Source of the DNA: Marchantia polymorpha subsp. ruderalis
Lineage: Eukaryota > Streptophyta > Marchantiopsida > Marchantiales > Marchantiaceae
DNA length: 64,000 nucleotides
Direction: 5' to 3'
NCBI GenBank assembly: GCA_037833965.1
Contig: AP031354.1
Span: 31,164,001 to 31,228,000 of the forward strand
A model generated the notes under the pieces. It did not search any database and had not been told where the DNA came from. It saw only the letters and a program-made list of their open reading frames with translations. Both the position numbers and the translations under genes were made by a program. Shown piece by piece: positions 55,250 to 64,000 of this stretch. How positions within the stretch are numbered: position 1 is the first letter of the stretch; the number at the start of each line of letters is the position of its first letter.

Positions 55250-58078
55250 ATGTCGACGAGCGATAGTGTGGGAAACCTGAGTGCGAGAGCCACACGGAAA
55301 CTCCGTCGAGATTCAGAAAAAGCCGTGGAAACAAAACGGCGAACTAAAAAGAAGACTCCCGGTGAGGACTCTGCAGAAAGATCGCCATCACCAACTACTG
55401 GAAGACAAAGGCGTTCCAGTTCACCCACCGAGAGCATTGAGCTAACAGTTCTATTGGACATCCCTCCGACGGGAACTCTTCCTGAGTTTGGCCAACCTAG
55501 GATCAGTCCGTCGACAGGATCACCGATGGCAGAACATCAAGCCAATCTCCGCCAGGTGTTTTCCCAACCTACCACCAAACATTCGTATCCAAGATACACG
55601 GGAACGGGCGACGACGATGATGCAGATTCATACATAAAGCTCTTCGAGTCTGTCTCCATCGCCAATCGTGAGACCAGTGATGAAGACAGATTACGAATCT
55701 TTCCTAGCCTGCTACGCAAACGAGCGCGTAGTTGGTACAACCATGAGAGCACCGACCCCACTGGCATCCGGACCTGGGCTCAGCTCAAGGAAAAATTTCT
55801 GAGGCGGTTCCGCGAACTCGGATATGACAGTCGAGTTCTGACCCGGCTTCGAAATCTTCGACGCGAGCGGAAGGAGAATCTTCGAGACTACACTGAGAGA
55901 TTCCAAGACCTCCTAGATCGAATTCCGAAGACAGGCCCGGGAGAACCGTATTCGGTACAACAGGCAGTGGATTGGTATGTGACAGGGCTCTCAAGGGAAA
56001 TGGAGACCTTCTGTAGAAGAGGCAAGACTGACACAATCCAAGATGTGATAGCTTCCGCGGAGACCTTTGAGACGTCAACCCTTGACACTCGAAGACGCGA
56101 CCGACGGTCGACGAAGAAGAAGTCGCAAGGCGGACGTCGGAAGAGAAGGAACTCGCCTTCCTCGACAGAAGAATCAAGCTCCTCCGAATCAAGTTCTTCC
56201 TCGGAAGAGGAAGAGGACTCGTCATCTTCAGAAGAAGAAAGACGGAAGAAGAAACGCAGTGCGATCAAGAAGAAGGATCGAGGTAAGGGAATCCCAGTGA
56301 AGACTCAAGGGGACATCGCAGCCAAGGTAGACAACCTGGTGAAGAATTTTGCGGACCTGAAAGTTCATGTAGTGGGAGGCCAAGACCGACGTAAATCACC
56401 TGCGAGACAACGAGCGAATCTCTGGTGTACTACGTGCGGACAGGTGGGACATGCCAACACGGAGTGCATGTCCGCGAGGCCATCTTACCCAGTGAATGCG
56501 GTCGAATGGGCACCACAGTGGGAGAACCCCATGTATTATGCTGAGCCACCTATGTATTATGCTGAGCAGGTTGAGGACACCGCCTACTCAGTACAGACAG
56601 CTCCAGCTACAACTCCGAACCCACCGGTGCATATACCGCGCTTTGTTCCGAGGGAAATGGCGGGTACACTCCCACCAAGACGCATGGCACCTCCAGGCAA
56701 TCACAACCGACCTCGACCACAATTCGATGGTTGCTACAACTGCGGAGACATGGGGCATTACGCGCCAAGTTGTCCCCACCCGAGGAGGCCAATGGGGTAT
56801 GCACCATTGTGCAGCAATTGCAAGAAGTCCGGACATACAGCAGCTGAATGTGACCAGCCCCAAATCCCTAGGCCAGCCGTGCGTTTCGTATCAACACCTG
56901 GCAAGGAAGAAGTGCAAGTCAACCAGGTAGAACTGAGCCTGGACCCAGCTGAAGGAGACGAAGTATGGCCAGAGGAAGAAGTAATGTGCGGTCGGGTAGA
57001 AACCCGAAGTTCGAAGAGGAAAGGAGAAGGCCACGAGGACACTCGCCGCCTCGAGCGTAGGGAAGAGAGGAGGAAGTCTAAAGAAGTTAGAGAAGGCCCG
57101 AGGAGAAGGCCGGGTACACCTCCGGCTATGAGAAACACCCAGCCGGAGCAGAACTCAGAAAAGGCGGACAGGTATTCAGAAGAGTTCCGGACTCGAGATT
57201 ACCTTCCGGACATCAAAGATGAGGTGAGTCACCTCATCAAGGAAGCACTGAACGCCGGAATGACATCCGACGACCGGAAGGCGGTTAGGCCCCCTACACC
57301 CCTTCCGACCGCGAGTACAGGGAAAATTCCGGCCGTGACTTCCAACACTCCCTACGACATAGTGAAAGACATGGGGAGCCAGAGGGCAAATATTTCCTTC
57401 CACCAGTTGTTGGAAGACAATAAGACGTACAGGAGGATGCTGATGCTTTCGTTGCGCCGACCACGCAAACCCCGAAAAGAGAAACTTCCGGCTGTGTACA
57501 GAGTGGAAGGAGGAGACCTGGGACCACCAGAGATCGAAGTAGAGATCGGAGGCTGCGTCATACAGAAGGTACCAGTGGACTCCGGCTCGGGCGTGAATAT
57601 CATGACCGAGGAGACAGCGAACTCCTTGGGGTTCCAGACCTTCGAGCCTACATCCCGAGTATTGCGACTGGCCGATCAAACACGCAGAATGCCACTAGGA
57701 ATGTTGAGCAATGTGAGAACCAACATTGGAGGAGTGGACTTTCAACTGTCCTACATAATACTGCAACCTCTGATGAAGAAAGGGTATGATGTGCTGCTTG
57801 GCAGACCGTGGCTATACGATGCCAAAGCAAGGTGTGACTGGAGTAGGAAGAGATTACAGTTCCGTAGCCCTGCGGACCCTCCGACTGTCATTACCGTACC
57901 GTGGACCAAGGTACCCCATGAGGGCGAAACACCTTCCACCACCTCCGGTTACACAACCGGAGGGGAGACCAGCTCAACATGCACTTCAGAGACCGAAACG
58001 TCGGAGGACTTTGTGGGCTACGTCACTTGCTGCTCCATTGAGGAGGAAGGAGACGAGGTGTATCCGGATGAGGAATAG
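55250..58078 (+). CDS. gag-pro: Gag-protease polyprotein
   Basis: 942 residues from ATG 55250 to UAG 58076-58078. Residues about 127-225 are a retrotransposon Gag capsid domain (SWYNHES, WAQLKEKFLRRF). About 285-345 are a basic and then Ser/Glu-rich tract. Three CCHC zinc knuckles follow at 393-406, 495-508 and 521-534 (CX2CX4HX4C). After a charged linker, the aspartic protease has DSGSGVNI with the catalytic D at 777 and closes with DVLLGRPWL. Known: Gag packages the RNA and forms the particle; the protease cleaves the polyproteins. The frame is intact. The neighbouring Pol follows in the same frame after one stop codon, so a Gag-Pro-Pol fusion would come from readthrough. Confidence 0.93.
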   Translation: MSTSDSVGNLSARATRKLRRDSEKAVETKRRTKKKTPGEDSAERSPSPTTGRQRRSSSPTESIELTVLLDIPPTGTLPEFGQPRISPSTGSPMAEHQANLRQVFSQPTTKHSYPRYTGTGDDDDADSYIKLFESVSIANRETSDEDRLRIFPSLLRKRARSWYNHESTDPTGIRTWAQLKEKFLRRFRELGYDSRVLTRLRNLRRERKENLRDYTERFQDLLDRIPKTGPGEPYSVQQAVDWYVTGLSREMETFCRRGKTDTIQDVIASAETFETSTLDTRRRDRRSTKKKSQGGRRKRRNSPSSTEESSSSESSSSSEEEEDSSSSEEERRKKKRSAIKKKDRGKGIPVKTQGDIAAKVDNLVKNFADLKVHVVGGQDRRKSPARQRANLWCTTCGQVGHANTECMSARPSYPVNAVEWAPQWENPMYYAEPPMYYAEQVEDTAYSVQTAPATTPNPPVHIPRFVPREMAGTLPPRRMAPPGNHNRPRPQFDGCYNCGDMGHYAPSCPHPRRPMGYAPLCSNCKKSGHTAAECDQPQIPRPAVRFVSTPGKEEVQVNQVELSLDPAEGDEVWPEEEVMCGRVETRSSKRKGEGHEDTRRLERREERRKSKEVREGPRRRPGTPPAMRNTQPEQNSEKADRYSEEFRTRDYLPDIKDEVSHLIKEALNAGMTSDDRKAVRPPTPLPTASTGKIPAVTSNTPYDIVKDMGSQRANISFHQLLEDNKTYRRMLMLSLRRPRKPRKEKLPAVYRVEGGDLGPPEIEVEIGGCVIQKVPVDSGSGVNIMTEETANSLGFQTFEPTSRVLRLADQTRRMPLGMLSNVRTNIGGVDFQLSYIILQPLMKKGYDVLLGRPWLYDAKARCDWSRKRLQFRSPADPPTVITVPWTKVPHEGETPSTTSGYTTGGETSSTCTSETETSEDFVGYVTCCSIEEEGDEVYPDEE

Positions 58079-58084
58079 CAACTA
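58076..58084 (+). promoter_or_regulatory. Probable UAG readthrough site (CAR-YYA context)
   Basis: UAG followed by CAA CUA, fitting the UAG-CAR-YYA context known from tobamovirus-type stop codon readthrough. The frame before and after the stop is the same, and the downstream frame has no start codon near its beginning. Confidence 0.75.
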
Positions 58085-60919
58085 GCAGCCGGACTGGGCA
58101 GAAGCGAGATCAGTCACACGGAGGGGATTGTTGACCCGAGTGATTGCTGCGAACTGCAGCTCAGTCCAGGTAAAGGCTTGAAGGTGTCAAGCCAGGTAAA
58201 AGGAGAAGAGTTGAACAGGGTACAGGCGTTTCTTCGCCAGTATGAGGATGTCTTCGCATGGAAGATTGAAGACATGAAAGGCATACCTGCAAGGTATGGA
58301 GAGCACAGGATCGACTTGTTGGACGAGGCAGTTCCGGTTCGCCAACGCCAATACAGGCTCAACCCAAAATATTCATTATTGGTAAAGGACGAAATCGATA
58401 AGTACCTGAGCGCAGGAATCATCTACCCGGTACTCAGTAGCGAGTGGGTGTCGCCTATCGTGATCGTGCCCAAGAAACTGACGGGTAAGATCCGGGTGTG
58501 CCAGGACTTCCGAAAGCTGAACGCAGCAACGAGGAAGGACCACCACCCTCTTCCTTTCACGGACTCTATTTTAGACCATGTAGCAGGGCATGAATGCTAC
58601 AGTTTCCTAGACGGATTCTCCGGCTACAACCAGGTGTCCATCAGGGAACAGGACAAGGACAAAACAACCTTCACGACCGACTGGGGAACCTATGCTTATC
58701 ACAAGATGCCGTTCGGTCTGTGCAACGCGCCAGCGACGTTCCAGCGGATGATGACAAACATTTTCCAAGAGCACCTGAGGAAGTTCCTAGAAATTTTCAT
58801 CGACGACTTTTGTGTCTTCGGTAAGAGGTCGGAGCACCTTAACCATCTTCGGCAAACGTTCGACAGGTGTAGGGAAAGCAGCTTGTCCTTACACCCTGAG
58901 AAATGTTTTTTCTTCATGACCAGCGGAATCCTGCTGGGGCACCGAGTTTCGTCCGATGGCATTGCAGTGGATGTAGAGAAGGTGAAGATTATTCTTGAAC
59001 TGCAGCCGCCAACGAATCTGCGTGAGTTGAGGGCCTTCCTTGGCCATGTAGGTTATTACAGAAGGTTCATAAATATGTATGCCATCTTGGCAGCCGATCT
59101 GACGAAGCTGCTTAAGAAGGATGAACCCTATGTGTGGGGCAAGGAGCAACAGCTGGCCTTTGAAACGCTCAAAGCCAAACTGACGACTGCTCCGGTTCTG
59201 AGAAGTCCGGATTGGAACAGACCTTTCCATGTCTATGTAGACACGTCGGCGTTTGCAATCGGAGTGGTTCTCAGTCAGAAGGACGACAACAAGAAAGACT
59301 ACCCGATTTACTTCGCGAGTCGTCAGTTGTCAGCAGCAGAGAAGAAATACACGACAACTGAGAGGGAGGCGTTGGGAATGGTGTACTCCTGTAAGAAGTT
59401 CCGACATTATTTGATCTGCTATGAGTTCGTGTTTCATGTAGATCATTACGCCTTACAGCACCTGGTGAAGAAGGCGGATCTGTCCGGACGAATTGCCAGG
59501 TGGGTACTACTGCTGCAGGAATTCACCTACACTGTACAGACACGGAAAGGCGTTCACCATGAGAACGCGGACTACCTCTCCCGACTATGGACCGAACCCA
59601 TAGAGGAGGAAGTAGTGGATGATTTTCCCGACGAACAACTTTTTCAGTTGTCCGCCAGCCATGAGTCCAGGTACGCGGACTTATACAGGTTTCTGCTCAC
59701 ACTCCAATGTCCGGAAGGATTGGATGCGGAGCAGCGCACAGTCTTCGTTCATAAAGCGGGACCTTACCAGCTTCAACAGGGGGTCTTGTTCAAGAAAATG
59801 GCAGACGAGAGGTTGTGCAGATGTCTAGAGGAGTCTGAAGTACCGCGAGTTGTCAAAGCCATGCACACAGAAGACGCTGGTGGTCACTACGCCACCAGAA
59901 ACACAGTGACCAAAATTGTGAATGCAGGATACTGGTGGCCGACGATGTTCAAAGATGTACACGACTACGTTCGCAAATGCGACAGCTGCCAGAGAACGGG
60001 AAGGCCGACTCCGACCACGAGATGGCCTCTTACACCAATCATGCCATTGGCACCGTTTGAAAAATGGGGGATCGACTTCGTGGGACCAATACAACCTGTC
60101 ACTAAAGGCACGCGCAGGCGCTACATATTGGTAGCAACAGACTATGCGACCAAGATGGTGGAGGCAGAAGCCACAAGGCACGATGACGCAGCCGCAGTAG
60201 CACGGTTCCTATTCGAATCAATCATCACCCGCTACGGGTGCCCCCTAGAAATAGTCAGTGACAGAGGGACGCACTTTCTGAATCAGGTGATAGAGAGTTT
60301 GACGCGGCACTTCCAGATTAAGCATCGGAAGACTACTCCATACAACCCAAAGGCAAATGGTCTGACAGAGAAGTCCAATGGATTACTCTGTAAGATACTC
60401 CTCAAGGTGACTGTAAACCATGCTCATGACTGGGACACCAAGCTACCGGCCGCCTTATGGGCATATAGAACGGCAGAAAAAGTCACCACCAGGCAAACAC
60501 CTTACTTCCTAGTTTATGGGCAGCATCCGATCTTACCCATCGAATTCGAGATACCTACCAAGAGGACCTTAGATCAGAGAAGGCTGGACGCGGAAGAAAG
60601 TCAGGCATATCGACTGCAAGAGGTAATGGCACTGGAGGAAAGACGTCAAGAGGCCGAAGATCGAACAAAGCAATTACAACTCAGGCGGAAGGAGAAGTAC
60701 GATCGAAGGCTCAAACCAGTACTGCTGGAGAAGGGCGATTTGGCTCTGCTATACGATAGCAGACATGCTAGATTTCCAGGCAAGCTCCACTTGAGGTGGA
60801 TGGGACCTTACAAGGTGATAGAAGTTTTCCCAAATGGATCCATCCAACTCGCAGAACTGACGGGAGAATGGTTAGGCACCCGCGTGAACGGATGGCGTCT
60901 GAAGAAATACCACGTGTAA
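58079..60919 (+). CDS. pol: Pol: reverse transcriptase, RNase H, integrase
   Basis: 946 codons read in the Gag-Pro frame after the UAG; the stop is at 60917-60919. Numbered from 58079: RT has FLDGFSGYNQ (D178), MPFGLCNAPATFQ and FIDDFCVF (D242, D243). A single RNase H follows with D388, E430, D455 and D498. Integrase has an HHCC finger (H596, H603, C634, C637), the catalytic D666, D728 and E764 with 35 residues between the last two, and a GPYKV module near residue 909. All key residues are present and the frame is undamaged, so the enzyme set could be active. Known: copies genomic RNA to DNA and inserts it. There is no ATG at the beginning; a TTG at 58178 is not a credible start. Confidence 0.93.
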   Translation, partial: QLAAGLGRSEISHTEGIVDPSDCCELQLSPGKGLKVSSQVKGEELNRVQAFLRQYEDVFAWKIEDMKGIPARYGEHRIDLLDEAVPVRQRQYRLNPKYSLLVKDEIDKYLSAGIIYPVLSSEWVSPIVIVPKKLTGKIRVCQDFRKLNAATRKDHHPLPFTDSILDHVAGHECYSFLDGFSGYNQVSIREQDKDKTTFTTDWGTYAYHKMPFGLCNAPATFQRMMTNIFQEHLRKFLEIFIDDFCVFGKRSEHLNHLRQTFDRCRESSLSLHPEKCFFFMTSGILLGHRVSSDGIAVDVEKVKIILELQPPTNLRELRAFLGHVGYYRRFINMYAILAADLTKLLKKDEPYVWGKEQQLAFETLKAKLTTAPVLRSPDWNRPFHVYVDTSAFAIGVVLSQKDDNKKDYPIYFASRQLSAAEKKYTTTEREALGMVYSCKKFRHYLICYEFVFHVDHYALQHLVKKADLSGRIARWVLLLQEFTYTVQTRKGVHHENADYLSRLWTEPIEEEVVDDFPDEQLFQLSASHESRYADLYRFLLTLQCPEGLDAEQRTVFVHKAGPYQLQQGVLFKKMADERLCRCLEESEVPRVVKAMHTEDAGGHYATRNTVTKIVNAGYWWPTMFKDVHDYVRKCDSCQRTGRPTPTTRWPLTPIMPLAPFEKWGIDFVGPIQPVTKGTRRRYILVATDYATKMVEAEATRHDDAAAVARFLFESIITRYGCPLEIVSDRGTHFLNQVIESLTRHFQIKHRKTTPYNPKANGLTEKSNGLLCKILLKVTVNHAHDWDTKLPAALWAYRTAEKVTTRQTPYFLVYGQHPILPIEFEIPTKRTLDQRRLDAEESQAYRLQEVMALEERRQEAEDRTKQLQLRRKEKYDRRLKPVLLEKGDLALLYDSRHARFPGKLHLRWMGPYKVIEVFPNGSIQLAELTGEWLGTRVNGWRLKKYHV

Positions 60920-60943
60920 ATGTTCGCGTGGGCGCTCACAATT

Positions 60944-60954
60944 GAGGAGGGGGG
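60944..60954 (+). promoter_or_regulatory. Polypurine tract
   Basis: GAGGAGGGGGG, followed by CA and the 3' LTR. It primes plus-strand DNA synthesis in LTR elements. Confidence 0.85.
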
Positions 60955-60956
60955 CA

Positions 60957-63900
60957 TGTGGTAACCCACTTTTTGTTTTTTTTGCAGAATTTAAACAATT
61001 TTAGAAAACTAGTACCAAAGCAGTGTTTGTAGCTAGAGAAGGGTACGCTAAATAGAGTGGATTGATGAGATCGTCACGAGGGCACAAAGAATCACGTAGT
61101 CGGATGTACCAACGCCAACGTCTTCGGCGCCTCCGGCAAAAGCTTCCTTTTGAGGTGTCTCTACTCACGCGCCTCTAGCGTATAAGGAAGCTACGCTTCC
61201 GGCGCAGACACCCCAGGAGGAGGTTTTGCTAAAGACATCAGGAGAAGGGCCCGGACCTCTAAAGGCATCCGACCATGAGTGCGCCTTCGGCGAAGCGCCG
61301 CTAGCGCGGAAAGGGAAAACCTTCATAACAATCGGGATACACGGTAGATCCAGTTGGTTGAAGTTGCATTAGAAAGAGCTCGGGACGCTCGTTCTAACGA
61401 GTCCAAGAGCGCCGGAGATGGATCAGGAATGGAGAAGTTATGAGCGTCGGAAAACTCGTAGCCGGACATGCGCCGTTCGCGCTAGGGTTCACAGCCGGAA
61501 AGGATTCCCGTACGCCCTCGGCGATGCGCCTTCGGCGGAATCACGCGCTCACAGGAGGAAACCAACTCAGAGTCGGAAGCGCCCTTGGCGGCTGTTCATG
61601 GAAGGAAAGCGCCGGTCGGATGTACGCCTCCGACGTGGCGCTGACGGCCGGATGCGCTGGCATGAGTTGCGCTGACGGATATGCGCTGGCAGCAACGGAC
61701 GAGGCATAAAGGACAAAATAGGCGGTACGACTGCGCGCCGGCGTAATTCGCTCCGGCTGGATGTGCGCCTCCAGCAAGGCGCCGACGGATAATGAACGCA
61801 CCAGCGGCGACACGCCTCCGGAGAAGGGCGGGTTAGGAAAAGACAACAGGGCCGACGTATACCCTGCAGCGGACTCGAGTCCGGAAGGTGGCGGCGGCGG
61901 GAGAATTCAACGTTTAAGCATGCGAATGCGCGCAATGCGGAGACGTGAATTCGCGCATGCAAAGGGCGAACCGTTAAGCCGTATAGCCGGCTGCGTACGT
62001 TGCAACCAGTAAGAACGTTGGACGTTCTTGAAATCGGAGAAGAAAAGACTGCGCTCCAGTCTCATTCCCTCATTCTTGACTTTGCAATTTCCAGTTCCAA
62101 GATTACGCGCAAGGGCGGAGCGACCTGCAGTGAGAGTAGAGAGTGCGGAGACGAGTTGCGCAAGGATCTTGGCGGACCTTGAAAGAATTGGGAGTAGCGA
62201 TCTTGAACGAGCGCAGAGAGAGTGAGCAGTCAGTGCTTGAGTGGCCGACGCGCAGTGGCGATTGTGAGAGAGTGAGCGAAAGGGAGAACGTTTGTGTGTG
62301 CAGGCAACGCAATGTCGAAGGTTCCCCAACTGCGAGTGTCTCCACTCAGGGTGCCGCAGATCGGTCTACGCGCATTTCAAGATGTGCTGACGAGGCTGAA
62401 GCTCGATTTTCTCCTCTGGGGGTGGAATTGGACGTGTCCGGAGATGGTGCGCGAGTATCTGCAAGAGAGACACAAGCCTTCTCGCGGATTTCGCCCACAC
62501 CCAGAGAGATGGGAAATTTGCAATTGGGCGCAGGTGTTGGGCAGGTGTGCCGGCGAGGAAGGGGATCTCCTCTTCGAGGCCGACAGCGTGAAAGTGTCCC
62601 AGGAGGAAGAAGTCTCTTACAATGAGCTCTTCAAGGTGGCTAGACATCCCAAGAACGGTTTCCGGACTCGGGATTACAAGGATCGATTGCGGAGAAATGT
62701 CGCGACAGCATTGCTGCAGATATTGCAGCCGACCAAGACCGCTTACATGCATGGTTGGCAGGTAGAGTTCGTGGAGCTAGTGTTGTCAGGAGCTCCGGTG
62801 CATTGGGCACGGCTCCTGTGGAAGGTGACGCGCCAACATGCGCAAGAAGAGAGGGGAGGAACGCTCAATCATCTATCGCCTTACTTAATCGTGTTTTACC
62901 GGGCGATGGGATGTTTGACGAATGCTGAGAAAACTCGGTTTCCGCAGCTGAGTCGGTCTTATCCAGGTAGATATTCGAGGGAGGCCGAAGTAGACACGGA
63001 TCCGGACGAGGAACCTGCCAGTACGCCTCCGGCTCCGGCTCCAGCCAGAGCAGCAGAAGAACGTCGAAGTGAGCGCATTCCGCGCAAGCGGAAGTGGGAT
63101 GAGAGACCTGAGGACAGGCAGCCGGAAGTACCAGCTGCGCCGACTCGTGGTCGGCCCACCCCCGAGCCTCATAGTCGACCAAAACAGAGGGCACGCAGAA
63201 TGCCAACTGTTACTGAGGAGACCAGGCGAACTCCGACCCGGCGGAATCTCACACAGGAAGAGATAATTGCTCAGGTCCTAGGGAAGACGGCAGAAACCTC
63301 TGCACAGAAGGCACCACGGCCTTCGGGAGGAGATGGAAGGACTGACAGCCGGCCGACTGCGAGTCGGATGACTGAAGGTCGACAAGCGGAAGGAAGGCCA
63401 AGTGAACGGCGCGTTGAACCGGACAGCAGGCCGGAAGCAGAAGAGAGTTTGGCTGACGAGCCAACAATCCTCAGAGGGTCGTCTTCGGCGGAAGGCACTT
63501 CTGAAAGAACGCCACCAGCAAACAGGCCAAGTGGAGTCAAGACGCGCAGGGTGTATCCGACTCCCAGTCGGACAACTGCTGGTCGGCCGACTGCGAGTCG
63601 GACAACAGAGAGTCAGCCGGATTCGCCGACTGCGAGACGGATGGGGCCAACAACCAGTGTGCGGACGCCTTCGGCGGACGCACCTTCAGCAAGGACACCT
63701 TCCGCGCAGATTGCGCCGGAAGGACAGGCAGCAGAAGCGGGCGGTGCAAGAGTGACAAAAGTCACTGCGGCGTCGACCCCTTCACAAACCGAAGATCGAG
63801 CCGGAACAGGGGCTCAAGCAGTGGGATCTCCCACTGCCCTGGATATTTTAGCAGGCAGTGGAGCAGCAGTCGCAGAGGAAGCTGCTGCGCGCCACAGTTC

Positions 63901-64000
63901 CAGGGAGTCGCCAAGGGATTCGGTGGCGACTGAGATCCTCGAGACTGAGGATGAGACGAGCTCGGAAGAGCAAGAAGAGGAGTCGGTGCAGAAAACGCCA
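60957..64000 (+). repeat. 3' LTR, first 3044 bases
   Basis: Repeats 50300-53343; no difference noticed. Only 37 bases separate it from the Pol stop. Confidence 0.92.
62312..64000 (+). CDS. U3-encoded protein, second copy, cut by window end
   Basis: 563 codons identical by eye to the first part of 51655-54210. This is the copy expected on the element's genomic RNA, downstream of pol. Confidence 0.8.
   Translation, partial: MSKVPQLRVSPLRVPQIGLRAFQDVLTRLKLDFLLWGWNWTCPEMVREYLQERHKPSRGFRPHPERWEICNWAQVLGRCAGEEGDLLFEADSVKVSQEEEVSYNELFKVARHPKNGFRTRDYKDRLRRNVATALLQILQPTKTAYMHGWQVEFVELVLSGAPVHWARLLWKVTRQHAQEERGGTLNHLSPYLIVFYRAMGCLTNAEKTRFPQLSRSYPGRYSREAEVDTDPDEEPASTPPAPAPARAAEERRSERIPRKRKWDERPEDRQPEVPAAPTRGRPTPEPHSRPKQRARRMPTVTEETRRTPTRRNLTQEEIIAQVLGKTAETSAQKAPRPSGGDGRTDSRPTASRMTEGRQAEGRPSERRVEPDSRPEAEESLADEPTILRGSSSAEGTSERTPPANRPSGVKTRRVYPTPSRTTAGRPTASRTTESQPDSPTARRMGPTTSVRTPSADAPSARTPSAQIAPEGQAAEAGGARVTKVTAASTPSQTEDRAGTGAQAVGSPTALDILAGSGAAVAEEAAARHSSRESPRDSVATEILETEDETSSEEQEEESVQKTP

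Larger units (their letters stand above)
50300..64000 (+). mobile_element. Ty3/gypsy LTR retrotransposon with giant ORF-bearing LTRs (3' end outside window)
   Basis: Order: 5' LTR 50300-55166, primer site 55189-55206, Gag-protease, UAG, RT-RNase H-integrase, polypurine tract 60944-60954, 3' LTR from 60957. The RT-before-integrase order is Ty3/gypsy. FLDGFSGYNQ, FIDDFCVFG and the tRNA-Asp type primer site suggest the non-chromovirus plant branch near Athila/Tat (by eye). The second LTR repeats the first at offset 10657; if complete it would end near 65823, giving about 15.5 kb. No difference between the LTRs was noticed over the 3.04 kb available, so the insertion is young. The last five bases before the LTR, ATATG, may be one half of a target duplication. 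Confidence 0.93.

Noticed and set aside
58178..60919. Pol starting independently at 58178
   Set aside because: The codon there is TTG, and the frame is open back to the UAG at 58076 and in phase with Gag-Pro.

Overview
The window is nuclear DNA of a land plant, probably a repeat-rich non-flowering lineage (the lineage guess is weak). Evidence for a plant: a Ty3/gypsy element with a tRNA-Asp type primer site, sequences matching the plant 5S rRNA internal promoter, telomere-like CCCTAAA motifs, spliceosomal introns, and fragments of plant-type VOC, SIN3-like and SUVH/SRA genes. No bacterial operons, tRNA genes or 18S/26S rRNA were seen.

Positions 1-50299 form a nested tandem array. Higher-order units of about 11-12.5 kb start at 1, 12558, 24407, 29917 and 41260; the third is shortened and carries foreign DNA. 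At a larger scale, 1-21599 is repeated as 29917-50299, and from about 9.95 kb onward the two copies are almost identical. Inside the units, smaller modules of about 1.0-1.7 kb recur: AT-rich spacer, 5S-rRNA-derived sequence, T-run, 69-bp minisatellite, GC-rich repeat. I count 23 5S-derived segments (19 plus, 4 minus) plus four 5'-only remnants. The units also carry pieces of protein genes: a four-exon VOC (glyoxalase-fold) gene between 43-bp inverted repeats (two intact, two broken copies), the 5' end of a SIN3-like gene (four copies), and an SRA-domain fragment with two shorter tails.

25656-28548 is an insertion in the short unit. It holds an unrecognised block and a truncated, reverse-oriented LTR of a relative of the retrotransposon described next.

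From 50300 to the window end lies a young Ty3/gypsy element. Its 5' LTR is about 4.87 kb (50300-55166) and its 3' LTR begins at 60957 and runs off the window. Each LTR has an 851-codon ORF in U3, upstream of the element's own TATA box. The internal region encodes Gag-protease (55250-58078) and RT-RNase H-integrase (58079-60919) in one frame, separated by a single UAG in a CAR-YYA readthrough context. The element sits in a 69-bp repeat of the second large copy; the matching site at about 21600 is empty, so it inserted after the large duplication. The most novel features are the U3-encoded ORF, the leaky-stop arrangement and the 5S-derived megasatellite.
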